In this document: piece by piece, positions 10,258 through 21,300 of the stretch | Layout of the letters: the number at the start of each line of letters is the position of its first letter | Position numbering within the stretch: position 1 is the stretch's first letter | DNA from: Aedes albopictus | Lineage: Eukaryota; Arthropoda; Insecta; Diptera; Culicidae | Assembly (NCBI RefSeq): GCF_035046485.1 | Contig: NC_085136.1 | Coordinates: 161,569,963-161,633,962, forward strand | Direction of reading: 5' to 3' | DNA length: 64,000 bases | The notes under the pieces: generated by a model | What the model saw: only the letters and a program-made list of their open reading frames with translations | Databases searched by the model: none | What the model was told of the DNA's origin: nothing | Program-made: the position numbers and the translations under genes

Positions 10258-10779
10258 CACAGACAAACAGACATACCACTCAATTCGCAATCGTCGCACG
10301 ATTTAACGGTCGTTTTGAAAATTCAGTGTGGTTCGGACTGTGCTCGCATGTGTCATGGTGGCGCTGCTGTGCCTACACCACCTCTCAATTTTCGAAAGAA
10401 ATGAACGCGACGCCGATCAATGTTTACATAAAATGACTCAATCATGAACCTTCATTCATGTTTTATGCTAGGATAGGATACGACAACTAGTCAGCCCAAA
10501 AGAGACCAATTTGGGGACCAATAATCTTAGCAACGCGGAAAAACAAGACAGCAAGCTGTGAAATTAGACAGAGAAGTTGCAGGTGTCACATCCTATCCTA
10601 GGTTTTATGAATGGGTAACGCCACGAGGGAGTCGTCTCCTGCTAAATTGTTACATCGAACCGAGGGAAACAACACCTGCAAATGAATGCTTCGGGTTGAG
10701 CATTATAGAGGGTGCTAGTGAGATGCCAAACGATGATTTTGAAACAAATTTCTTCTAGTAGTATGTCTGTTTGTCTGTG
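10258..10779 (+). mobile_element. CACAGACAAACAGACATA-family MITE, copy 3 (inserted in copy 2)
   Basis: The terminal repeats are complete at 10258 and 10779. The 7-bp duplication ATTTAAC lies at 10251-10257 and 10780-10786, and it comes from the subterminal region of the outer copy. The length is 522 bp. Subtracting the 134-bp insert at 10468-10601 and its 8-bp duplication leaves 380 bp. This is one member of the family inside another in the same orientation. Confidence 0.93.
10468..10601. mobile_element. 134-bp hAT-like MITE nested in copy 3
   Basis: The ends are CTAGGATAGGAT and ATCCTATCCTAG, a perfect 12-bp inverted repeat. GTTTTATG is duplicated at 10460-10467 and 10602-10609. The sibling copies have a single uninterrupted GTTTTATG at this place. 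An 8-bp duplication suits the hAT superfamily; that assignment is inference. Confidence 0.88.
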
Positions 10780-11040
10780 ATTTAACGGTCATTTTAAAAA
10801 TACACTGTGGTTCGGACTGTGCTCGCATGTGTCATGGTGGCGCTGCTGTGCCTACATCACCTCTCAATTTTCGAGAGAAATGAACGCGACGCCGATCAAT
10901 GTTTACATAAAATGACTCAATCATGAACCTTCATTCATGTTTTATGAATGGGTAATGCCACGAGGGAGTCGTCACCTGCTAAATTGATACATCGAACCGA
11001 GGGAAACAACACCTGCAAATGAATGCTTCGGATTGAGCAT

Positions 11041-11339
11041 GAGCCTCTGCACGAATTAACGAGTCTGGAATAACAAAGAGGAGAAACGTCAAAATTGGAA
11101 CAGCCGATTTGCTGTCATCCCCATAGTTCCAATCGAGCAGGAGACCTGTCAAAACGACCAGGATTCGCCACTTTGGTATACTCGAGACACTTTATGCACG
11201 AATCTGGCGTACTGCTCACTCCCACAGAAAATTTGAAAACAGCGCGCACAGTAAAAGTCAAATGTGACTTTTACTGTGCGCGCTGTTTTCAAATGTTCTG
11301 TGGGAGTGAGCAGGACAGGGCAAATTCGTGCAGAGGCTC
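11041..11339. mobile_element. 299-bp inverted-repeat element with internal hairpin, nested in copy 2
   Basis: The ends are GAGCCTCTGCACGAATT and its exact reverse complement (17 bp). The host sequence GAGCATTATAG is split with AT present on both sides, so the target duplication looks like 2 bp (AT). Inside, 11216-11310 is a second, nearly perfect inverted repeat of about 45 bp per arm. The open frame across it is not a gene. Confidence 0.85.
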
Positions 11340-11425
11340 ATTATAGAGGGTGCTAGTGAGATGCCAAACGATGATTTTGAAACAAATTTCTTCTAAGTAG
11401 TATGTCTGTTTGTCTGTGCTGTACT

Positions 11426-11580
11426 CACGAAGGTACAACCTAAAGACACTATGGGCCGATTTCTTCACCTACCCGGTTACCATAACGAAACACGAAAAGG
11501 TGATTTATGTACATTACGGGCTCCGTTAAAGATCGATCATCTTTTGAACCTCTTCAAGCATTTATCCATCAGCAGTTAAA
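11426..11580. other. Unassigned spacer between MITE nest and minus-strand gene
   Basis: No feature is recognised. A plus-strand frame is open for about 49 codons, but it has no splice context that I can defend and no family resemblance. Confidence 0.4.
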
Positions 11581-11595
11581 TATTGCACAAAATAA

Positions 11596-11601
11596 TTTAT
11601 T
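11596..11601 (-). terminator. Polyadenylation signal of the antisense gene
   Basis: TTTATT on the plus strand reads AATAAA on the minus strand, a few bases past the TAA stop at 11607-11605. The short distance is usual for compact insect genes. Confidence 0.5.
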
Positions 11602-11604
11602 AAC

Positions 11605-12300
11605 TTAATTTCCAGAAATGCAACTACAACAAAGACTCCGAATCACCCGATTCTGGTCGGGCGTCGATTTCGATCGATTGTATCGCCTTCGTACGGACAG
11701 GTCACTACTAACGGAGTCCTGCTGGAGTTCCATCTGGTCCTTCAAAAAACGGTCGATAATTTCAAACTTTTGTACGATCTCCTCGTGGTAGTTGACTCGC
11801 GTTGTGATTTGCACAATTTGTGGCCTGCAAAATGATCGTGTTCTGTGAATAGTAGTTTAAAATTTTCGGAATTCCTCCGAGAATAAATACCGTGTTTCTG
11901 ATCCCCGCCGACTTTCCGGACGTTTTGCATTCCTGGCCGTCGCAGATATGCGTTTCAATCGATCAACGCGTTCCTTCAGTTCTTCGGCGCTCGATGAAAT
12001 AGGCGGTGTTTTCTTGACAGAAATCCGAGAATCTTCGGGGACCTCCTCAATTGTGTAGATTCGATGCGGTTCGAACGTTATACAACTGCCGGAAGAAATG
12101 CTCCCATCTGGTGTGGCTTGCCTTTTGCTGTTCTTTTGTTGTAGTTTGGCGCTGAATTCGTCCAAATCTCGATGGGGTAGACACTTGCGGGATGCATTCT
12201 GCAGGGCTTCTCGATGGGCACTCAGAAGTCGAGCTATCGATTCCGAGGAAGATGTATCTGGGGATGTATGGGTGCAACTCATCGCCAATTTTTCCATCAT
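11605..12300 (-). CDS. Uncharacterised two-exon protein, antisense within a Dicer-1 intron
   Basis: The predicted coding sequence joins 12300-11891 and 11824-11605 on the minus strand, 209 residues. The 66-bp intron (11890-11825) has a GT donor (CACG|GTATTT) and a TTTTGCAG acceptor. Codon phase is preserved across it (CG|G, Arg). The protein starts MMEKLAMSCTHTSPDTSSSES and is Ser-rich, with helix-forming stretches ESIARLLSAHREALQNASRK, AEELKERVDRLKRI and EEIVQKFEIIDRFLKDQMEL that could form coiled coils. I see no signal peptide, membrane span or known domain. An AATAAA polyadenylation signal lies just after the stop (11601-11596). The start codon lies 57 bp from a Dicer-1 exon on the other strand, so its promoter or leader must overlap that exon. 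An upstream in-frame start at 12366 is less likely because it lies in Dicer-1 splice-site sequence. Function unknown. Confidence 0.65.
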
Positions 12301-12356
12301 AGAATCTTTTCCATTTTGACAGTATAATAATCCAAGTACTCTATTTTTCCTCACAG

Positions 12357-15300
12357 GGTTTGCCAATGCCTACCGAGATCTTGGCGAGACGAATGGCAGC
12401 CTATACAGCGTGTCGAGTCCTGCACAAAGTTGGAGAGCTAGACGATTCGCTGCAACCGATCGGGAAGGAATCTTTCCGGGCCTTCGAAGCGGATTGGGAA
12501 GATTTCGAGCTCGAAAGCAACGATGCGCAGATCGTGAACGAAAACTCGGAGCCGCGACCGGGGACCACTAAACGACGGCAATATTACTATAAGCGGGTAA
12601 GTTCTTTGCTATCTTACTTGATATTTAATGGGACGTTCAATCTTCGCCGGATGCAGAATCCTTCTACACTAAAGCCGGTCCTGGGCTAATCTTTAATCGC
12701 TTCCAGTCTTTCTGGACGTTACGTCCTCAACTAAGTCAGCCATCGTGTACGCGGCCTGCCACGGAGCTCTTGGACTCTTCCTAAATAACTTCGGCTGTCG
12801 CTCATCCGGCATTCGTGCAACGTGACCAGCCCACCGCTATGTTAGTAGTTAGTAGAGAATCAGAACGTGGTCGATTGTGATTCTAATCTCCAGGTGTAAC
12901 AATAGGCTGTGCTAGAAAAAAAAAATACGAACATTGGCATTCTTAGAAACGAAGAAATTAATGAGGCTGTTTTTGTTTGCCAGCTTTTGGCTGCAAAACT
13001 TTCAAATCGTAGGTCTGAATTCTTCCCCTGGTCTGACTTAAACATCACCTATGATGATCGTAATCGCGTTTGAACTACTTTGAGCTACGTGCACATTCGT
13101 ATAATCACGGGTGTGGGATGTGCACGTTGTTTATGCTCCTTTTCATGAATGTCATAAGCAATATCTTACTCATATTGTGTGTTCCTGATTTTGTTTCCCT
13201 TAGATCGCATCGGCTTTCTCAGAGTGCAGGCCTTCTGTTGGTTCCAAAGTGTTTCTGTATCACATCAACATGACTCTGCAATGTCCCATACCAGAAGAGC
13301 AAAATACCCGTGGCCGCAAGATCTATCCTCCGGAGGATTCGCCTCAAGGTTTCGGTATACTAACGACAAAACTGATTCCGAAGGTGAGCGCCTTTCCCAT
13401 TTTCACCCGTTCAGGCGAAGTAAAAGTAGCCCTGAATCTGTGCGAAGAACGACCCATACTGGATCAAGAACAGCTGCAAAAGATTCACATGTTCATCAAC
13501 TATACGTTCACTAAGGTGCTCAGGCTGCAAAAGTATCTCATGTTGTATGATCCAGATGCGATGGAAAACTGTTTCTTCATCGTCCCAACCATCACCCGGG
13601 AAAATGCTGTTACCGTGGATTGGAATTTCATCGATATCATAGCGAAGAACGTGGATAAGATGCCCACCTTCATACCGGACGAAAATCGTAAAAGCTATGC
13701 TTTTGATAGCAATCAGTTTAAAGATGCAGTCGTTATGCCGTGGTACCGGAACCAAGATCAGCCTCAGTATTTCTACGTTGCGGAAATTTGTTACCACCTG
13801 TCACCGAAAAGTTCCTTCCCGGGTTTAAATTATAGCACTTTTGAGGAGTACTATTTTAAAAAGTACAATATTCAGATACAGAACTGCAAGCAACCCCTGC
13901 TGGATGTGGATCATACCAGCGCTAGACTGAATTTCCTCACGCCAAGGTAAGTGAGATTTGAATGTGTTGTAAAGCATACATTATGCAATTGTTCCATTCC
14001 AATAACCACAACTATTAAAGGGCTTCTCTTTGTGACATTTAACACACTGTTAAAGACGATCTCATTGAGACGATCTGACCGACTACAAATTACAAACTTG
14101 AAACCTCCAAATAATTTCTACATTCGCAGATACGTTAACCGAAAGGGGGTGGCTCTTCCCACAAGTTCCGAGGAAACTAAGCGTGCCAAGAGGGAAAACC
14201 TAGAACAGAAGCAAATTCTCATACCTGAGCTGTGCACTATTCATCCGTTCCCAGCATCCCTATGGCGCGCTGCAGTTTGTTTGCCCTGCATTCTCTACCG
14301 GATCAATGCCTTACTACTAGCCGATGAGATTCGCAAGGAGGTGGCTCACGATCTCGGTTTGGGCACCACCGACATAGCCGACGAGGGTTTCGAATGGCCA
14401 ATCCTGAACTTTGGTTGGAGTTTGGCCGATGTGCTGAAAAAGTCCAGAGAAGCCAAGATGAACGCTCAAGCGGTGGTTGAGAAGTCCTCCGAGGAGACCG
14501 ATAAAATTGAAAATCCTCCAGACGAAGCAGAAGAGAAAGGCACAGGAAAGGAAGACGATAAATCCACTGAAAATAAGGATGATGAAAAAGAGAATGGAGC
14601 GATCGATGAAGATGAGAAGACGGCAAACGACTTACTGGAAGAAGCGGACAAGAAACTTAAAGCCGAAGGTTTCCAAATTGGAACGTGGTCCAACGAAATG
14701 GCCGAAACTGTCGAAGACGAAATGATGTTTGACGGCGAAAATTGGGGTCTTCCGGCTAACGTGGACATGTGTTCCAGAAACAGAAGTAAGTATACATTTG
14801 TGTTAACATAAGCGATGACCACGTACCCTTACCACTTCCCATGACATTCGAAAAGATGGCGCGATACTATGGTCCATTTCCCATCTTAATCCATAAGCAT
14901 TTGGAAGGTATTTTGTTCATTTAACTCTCGAGCAATCGCGCTGTAGTATTTTGTACAACACGTTGAAAAAATCTCGCTTTTTGTATTCAGCATTAGCGTA
15001 GTACTGACGGTGGTGGCGAACCGCGCGAGTTACGGAAGGTTAAAATGTGTATGCTGAAGGCACTGTCGTCGTGAAAGGGAATCGACGGAACGAATGGTTC
15101 GACAAGAAGTGCAGAACTATTTTGGAGGAGCAGAACGCAATACTGGCGTTATTGCTGCAGCATGGAAACTGGCAGAACGGGGCACGATACCAACACAAAC
15201 GCAAACAGCTCCTTCGCCTCTTCCAGGCCATCGTTTCTTATATGTACGAGGAAATGGAACTGCCGAAATGTGTAGAGATAAGTACGGGAGTCTGCCGAAC

Positions 15301-18300
15301 GGACGGAAGATGATTGAATTGTAGAAGCAGCATTTCCTGCAGAGTTTGCTCCTTTCGGGGCCTTTTCACGTGCTCGAAGCACTTGAAGCACGCCTCTGCC
15401 GGCTCGTAGATGCTGGGCGGGCACACTGACCACAGCGAACTCTGATCTTGCCGACTGCAGTTGCCTTGTTCACCTCCCCTACTGGGAGATTGATTGTGGT
15501 GATCTGCGTGTCTTCCGGAGCCTTTTGTAGACAGATCGATGCACTTGATGCGTCCACCTCGCACTGCTGCTTGAGTGCAGCTGCGAGCTCCTCTGCGTCG
15601 ATGATCTCGTCCAGGTTTTTACACTGGAGAATCGCTTCCGCCGTTAGGGCTCTCACCTCTGACTTTTTCGCTCAATACTTCCTGAGCTATTGCCTTGTAT
15701 GAGGTGCCTTTGTTGGCCGCCTCCTTCTTCAGCACTAGCATCATCTCTCCAATCCTGGTGCGTTACCTATTGCTTTTTACATCCGCGCCCAGCGATGAGA
15801 GACGATTTTCGCCTCGCATGGCCTTCATCTGCTCGGCGTATGTATCCGCCTCAGTTTTGAAGACCAACGGGTCGCTCCGTTCGCTTGTGGGCTAGTTTCA
15901 CTTTTCTCAACTCCTTTCCAACCGTAATTCAAGAGTTCTCCTTCCTTGGTTCGGTTGGCTCCCATTTTTCTTAGGGTTGGCCTTCCGCCCGACTCTGCCG
16001 GACACTTCTTGCCCTCCGCGGACCGCATCTATTCGGCATGTTTCGGTCATGCCGCTCGAGCTTTAGGGCAGTTTGACCTCTCCGCTGGTCTCTTGCGCCA
16101 TCGTCGCGTTGCCATCAAAAACAGCTCCCCTGCTCGCGTCAGCCGTACTCCACTCTTCGACCAGGAGATCGTACACATTCTTGGCTAGAGCTAGCGATTT
16201 GCGGAGCTCCAGCAGGCCCTGTTTCAGGTCCTTACTAGTGTTAGTCCGCCCGCTCGTGAAGCCGATCAGCTCAGTTGGACTACCAACATTTTCAGTAGCC
16301 CGCCCCTGTTGCGGTTCAGCGCCCGATCATCTGCACTTCCTCAGCCGGCGCCGTGCCACCTCGTGCTCCTCCTGTTGAACCTCATGCAACTTGCTCACTA
16401 GTGGGTACACCAGTCCCTTTTAATGGCGATCTCGTCAATCCTCCTCGCGCGAACGAGTTCAACACCGTTCCTTCTGTCGTTCCGTTTTCGATCACTTGGT
16501 TTGGGGAGTTATTACTCATTACTGTTGGATTCTCCTTATATCCCGCACTGGCAATAAAGTCGTCAATGATCCTGGTGGTTATCTATGCAAGCAAGGTGGT
16601 TATCCGATGGTTGGTACAGGCCCTTATGGCTCAGAGCTCAGAGACGGATCAGCGCTAATCAGGAGTTTTCATTTGAACCTGCTTCGACCCAATTCGTTGC
16701 TTAAGTTGGGTACAGGTCAGGAACGTACGTGGTGATATGTCTGTTTGTCTGCGAACGTACTTCAAAACCACGCCACGGTTTTATGGGACGGAAAACAGCA
16801 CCGACTTTAGCGCATCCGCCGTTTCAAGTCAGTGTCACCTGACCTTATTAAGGGGATAGAATGCCGTCGCTATCAGCTCACTTGTGCGTAGTTACCTAAG
16901 CGTGTAACGTCTCAGTTACCAATTACAAAGCAAGTCGAGTATGCTGTAATCGGGAACTTACTGTCGTCGTTCCTGATGTGCCCGAGCTTCTAGCTGGGCT
17001 GTGACACTTTGGAAGCGGTGATGTATCGCTTGTACAGAGTTAATTCCGGATGTGTGGAATTTCTGAAGAGATCCAGTAGAACCCACTTCTGGGACACCGT
17101 CACGTCTAGGCTTATTCTGCTTGAGTAATCCGTATGTCCCGGTGCTCGGTCACATCCCGGTACCAAAGGTGGAAAATCCACACTGGTGAATGGATATGGT
17201 TTGTTTAGAAAAGCTCTACCCGATGCCCTTTCTTGTATAGAGGGCTATTGAGACCGTCCAACCAATTAGCAAGCAGTTCTTCCTTTTTCCATATGAATAT
17301 AATACGGTATAAGAGTTGATACAGCTGCTCACTACCGTGTTTGAAAATCTCTACCGGAATTTCGTGCTTCCCAGCAGCCTTGTTGTTATTTAGTCTTCGA
17401 ATAGCTTCCTTGGCCTCGTCTAGCGTTGGAGGCTCCGCAGGCTGCCTGGTGAAGAGAACACTTCGAGGTATATTGTTGAACTGTGGTAATGGCAGAGCGA
17501 CAGACAGATGCTCTTCCATTACCACAGTTCAACAATATATGGTATGTGGGGGCAAGATGGGTCAGGGGGCAAGATGGGTCAGTACCGTTTTCAATTGGCT
17601 TCTTTAGCGGTGTTGAGATAATTCCATATTCAGAATCTGCATGCAAAACTGAGCCGAAATCCAAATTTTCATGAATTTTGGTGCCCGGGAACCTATTTAA
17701 AAATCATTTTGAAGTTTGTATGGGAGCAATTTGTCGAATCACCCCTCGTCGCATTTTGTACTGGATGGAGCTGTCAAGCAGTTGGCCAGCTGTCAAAAGG
17801 TGATTTCGAAAAATCTCTTCGAAATCGATTATAGGTATCAAAATGAAGTTCTAAAAATCTGAAAAAAATCATGGTGGTTCAGAAAAAGGTGCTCTTTTGT
17901 ATAAAATAAAAAAATCAATACATTTTTCTTAATTTAAAAACCCAATCGCACAATATATGTTTTGAATCTTTCAATAATTTTCCCAGATGAACGACGGGGA
18001 TACACAAAAAAGTGGTATATTGTTTTGAAAATTCTATACGTTCCTCGCACAGAAATAAATAAAATATTTTTTCGTTATACTCCTTATGCTATACATTCCA
18101 TATAACTACGTGTATTGTGTAGACGGGGCAAGATGGGTCACCCTAATTTTTCGGTATGTTTGCATAGTTTTTGAAAATGTTTTATTTTTCATGGAAAGGC
18201 TATTCTGTGACCTACATTATCGAAGCGATGAGAGCACTGAAAATTTGAGAACATATTTTTTAAATTTTCCTTCAAAAAATATAGGTTTTCAAAGTCCGTT

Positions 18301-21300
18301 TATGGCTACCCGAACAAAAATCTTCTAGTTCTGAGAATAATCTACCGATATGTTTCAACACTTTCTTCATGTAATCTGTACGTCTATGAAGCTTAGATGT
18401 ATAAAGAAAAACTAGAAGATATAGTATTTTTTGTTGGAGGAAAATCGAGTTTTCTTATAGCTGACCCATCTTGCCCCCGTTAAAATGAGGTGGGGCAAGA
18501 TGGGTCATGTTTTGAAAATTGTTTGTCAAGAAGCAGGTTTCAAACTTTATTACCTTTTTATACTCTTATATCATAGCTGACTAGTGTATCTGAGAGTCGT
18601 GGTAGAATACAGAGAAATGCGATTTATATTCAGAAAGTTATAGGGATCCATTTCTTAGGTGACCCATCCTGCCCCCACTTACCATACTATTTAATTTGAT
18701 GATCCGGGACCACTTTAGACCAGCAGACGGGAGGACACTTGTAATACCGACGTAACAATCGTAAGGCCAAACCAACGTTATTAATTAATAATCACTTGGG
18801 GGGGTTTCTACGGGTGTTAAATAAATTACTTGTTGTACGCTTGATTGCTGTTTACAGAAGAGAGCGTCCAGGCTCTTGTTTATTGTTTTTTATAATATTG
18901 ATCGCGCAGTTGCGCGTACGCTTGCGCGTCCTTGCGCGCAAGCGGCTAATGATTGTTAATGATCATTTGATAGCACTCTAAGATACATTAACATAAAGTA
19001 AGTGCAATACACATTATATACCTCTAAGTGCTCACGCCACCAGGCAACCACCATCGTTCTATCTGTCTGCAAGTTTCCATGGCGGTCGTTACAGGAGCTT
19101 CCATGAAGGCCATGGCATGCCACCGACCATACGCGCCAACTTGTGACGTAGTTGGGGGGGCAAGGCCTCTCAAAATCAATGAAATACTGTCAAAATCGAT
19201 GCAGTTTATCCACATTAGGCATATTCACGTGGAAACTAGCGCATATAATCGAAAAAAGTTGCATTTTGATCAATTTTGAAGAGCTTTGCCCCCCCCCCCC
19301 CCCCCCCAACTACGTCACAAGTTGGCGCGTATGCCACCGACAGTTTTTTAAAACCTCCGCATATCACTCTGTTCCATACCCTTTTGCGCCTGAACGATCA
19401 CATTTTCCTCGTGCTCTCTTTTCTTTTTGCGGTGGATTCGTTTGTCCTGGTTTCCTAGGTTGCTCTCTGCTCTGTCAATTATTAGCATCCGGCTTCTGGC
19501 AGCATTATCTCGTCCAAGAAGAAATCATTAATAATGATGTCCGAGAAGTGTTGGTCATATTTCCAGCAACTCGAGCTAAATACGATCTTCGGCGGTATGT
19601 GGATTCAATGAAGTTAGCTCAGAATTGGACCACAACATCGTACAATCAAGTAGAAGGAAATGAGAAGTGGATGCATTAACATTATTTAGAGCCAACCTAT
19701 AGGTATATATATATACATGGCTTACAACTTTAACTTGTTTCCTACGTATTTCAACCATTTACAGCTTATAGAATGTCATTATTGTGAAGAAATAATGAAT
19801 TGAAAACCGTGTGTTTTTTGGGGCTGGCAGCAAAGGTACGGGGCGAAATGGACACCCATCGGGGCATAATGAACACCCCTGCATATTTTATGCTGTATCT
19901 TTGAGAATATCGACCAGTTAAGTAATTTGCCAACGGAGATCAATACCACAGATATTATACTCCATCTTAGACGAGTTTACATAACTTCAAAGTTAATTAA
20001 ATAAATTTTAGGCTAAAATAATCGGATTGAATATTTTCAAACTCTCTAAAACGCCTAACAGTATGCAAAGCCCGTACATCCATTCAGAATTGCCAGTGTT
20101 CATTTCACCCCGAATAGACTACAACATTGAAATTGTTATTTTCAGTGTGTTCTGATCAAAAATATAATGCTTCATCCATTGCTAAATCTACGTATACATG
20201 TAGATAAGCTAACAATTCACTTGTTTGTATGGTGGACACTAGTATGGGACACGCTTGTATGGAAAAAATAAATCCTCGCTCCAGTCGACTTTTTCGATGC
20301 CATTTAGGTCCCATATGAACTGTACAAAATTTCAGTGCAATCGGTGAAACTATTATTTAGCGCAAGCAGCTCAAAGTTTGTATAGGATTTACTATGGGAA
20401 AAGTTACACTTTCAAACAAAAAATCCCAAAGGACGCCCTTTGTATCCTTAATTCAAATCGATCAACTTTTCTTGTAGAAAAATTATGTATGCAACTTTCC
20501 TTCGAAGGCCGCAAAGCGATTGGATGCTTGTGAAAAAAGTTATTGATTTATTACCGATTAGTGATCCAACGAACAGCTCTTTGTTTTGTTTTATCAGCAG
20601 CACTGCTGCTGTCGTTGTTGCATGTGGTGGCGGGAGGCATCACCACCCCCAGAAACAGCAGCAGTCAAGGCAGCAGCTGCAGTGCTGCTATTAAAACAAA
20701 ACAAAATTTGGCTATTTAATAGCCGTTCTTTGGATTACTAATCGGTAATAAATCTATAACTTTTTCCACAAGCATCCAATCGTTTTGCGGTCTTCGAAGG
20801 AAAGTTTCATAAATGATTTTTCTACAAGAAAAGTTGATCGATTTGAATTAAGGAAACAAGGGGCGACCTCTGGGATTTTTTGTCTGAAAGTGTAATTTTT
20901 CCCATAGTAAATCGTATGAAAACTTTGAACCGCTTGCGCTAAATTATAGTTTCACCGATTGCGCTGAAATTTTGCACAGTTCATATGGGACCTAAATGGA
21001 ATTTGAAAAGTAGACTGGAGCAAGAATTTGATGTTTGTCCCATACTAGTGGACACACTCAATCACTCGTAATATCTTATTTGCTGCTGCTTCGAAATTAT
21101 AAGAAATCCACCATATGAAAAACGAACTTCAATTTCAATGATATTTTGGTTAATTTGAAGGAATATAAAGGGTACTTGTGAAAAATAGAACAATGACTTG
21201 TTCCTTTACACTTATGAATTGAAAGTTTAACATAAAAGTCAACGGTTTCGGCAAAAACAGGGGTGTCCATTTCGCCCCGGGTGTCCATTATGCCCCTAAT

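Larger units (their letters stand above)
10208..11418 (+). mobile_element. CACAGACAAACAGACATA-family MITE, copy 2 (outer element of the nest)
   Basis: Its ends lie at 10208 and 11418, and the 7-bp duplication CTGTACT is perfect at 10201-10207 and 11419-11425. The span is 1,211 bp. Removing the inner copy 10258-10779 with its duplication (529 bp) and the 299-bp element at 11041-11339 with its 2-bp duplication leaves 381 bp, the family unit length. Confidence 0.93.

Noticed and set aside
11095..11346. Open frame of 83 codons with Cys-rich end
   Set aside because: It spans an internal hairpin and the terminal repeat of the 299-bp element; the coding appearance is by chance.
11426..11574. Plus-strand frame as an upstream Dicer-1 exon
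   Set aside because: It does not resemble the helicase C-terminal region or the residues expected before DUF283, and it ends in a stop without a donor.
13951..14129. N-terminal extension of the Dicer-1 exon at 14130
   Set aside because: The frame is open, but it follows a GTAAGT donor at 13947 and precedes a TTCGCAG acceptor at 14129. Joining across it gives the expected PAZ sequence.
20485..20694. Open frame with Ser/Ala and His/Gln-rich runs
   Set aside because: It lies in the loop and arm of a foldback element. The runs come from CAGCAG-like repeats in the hairpin core.
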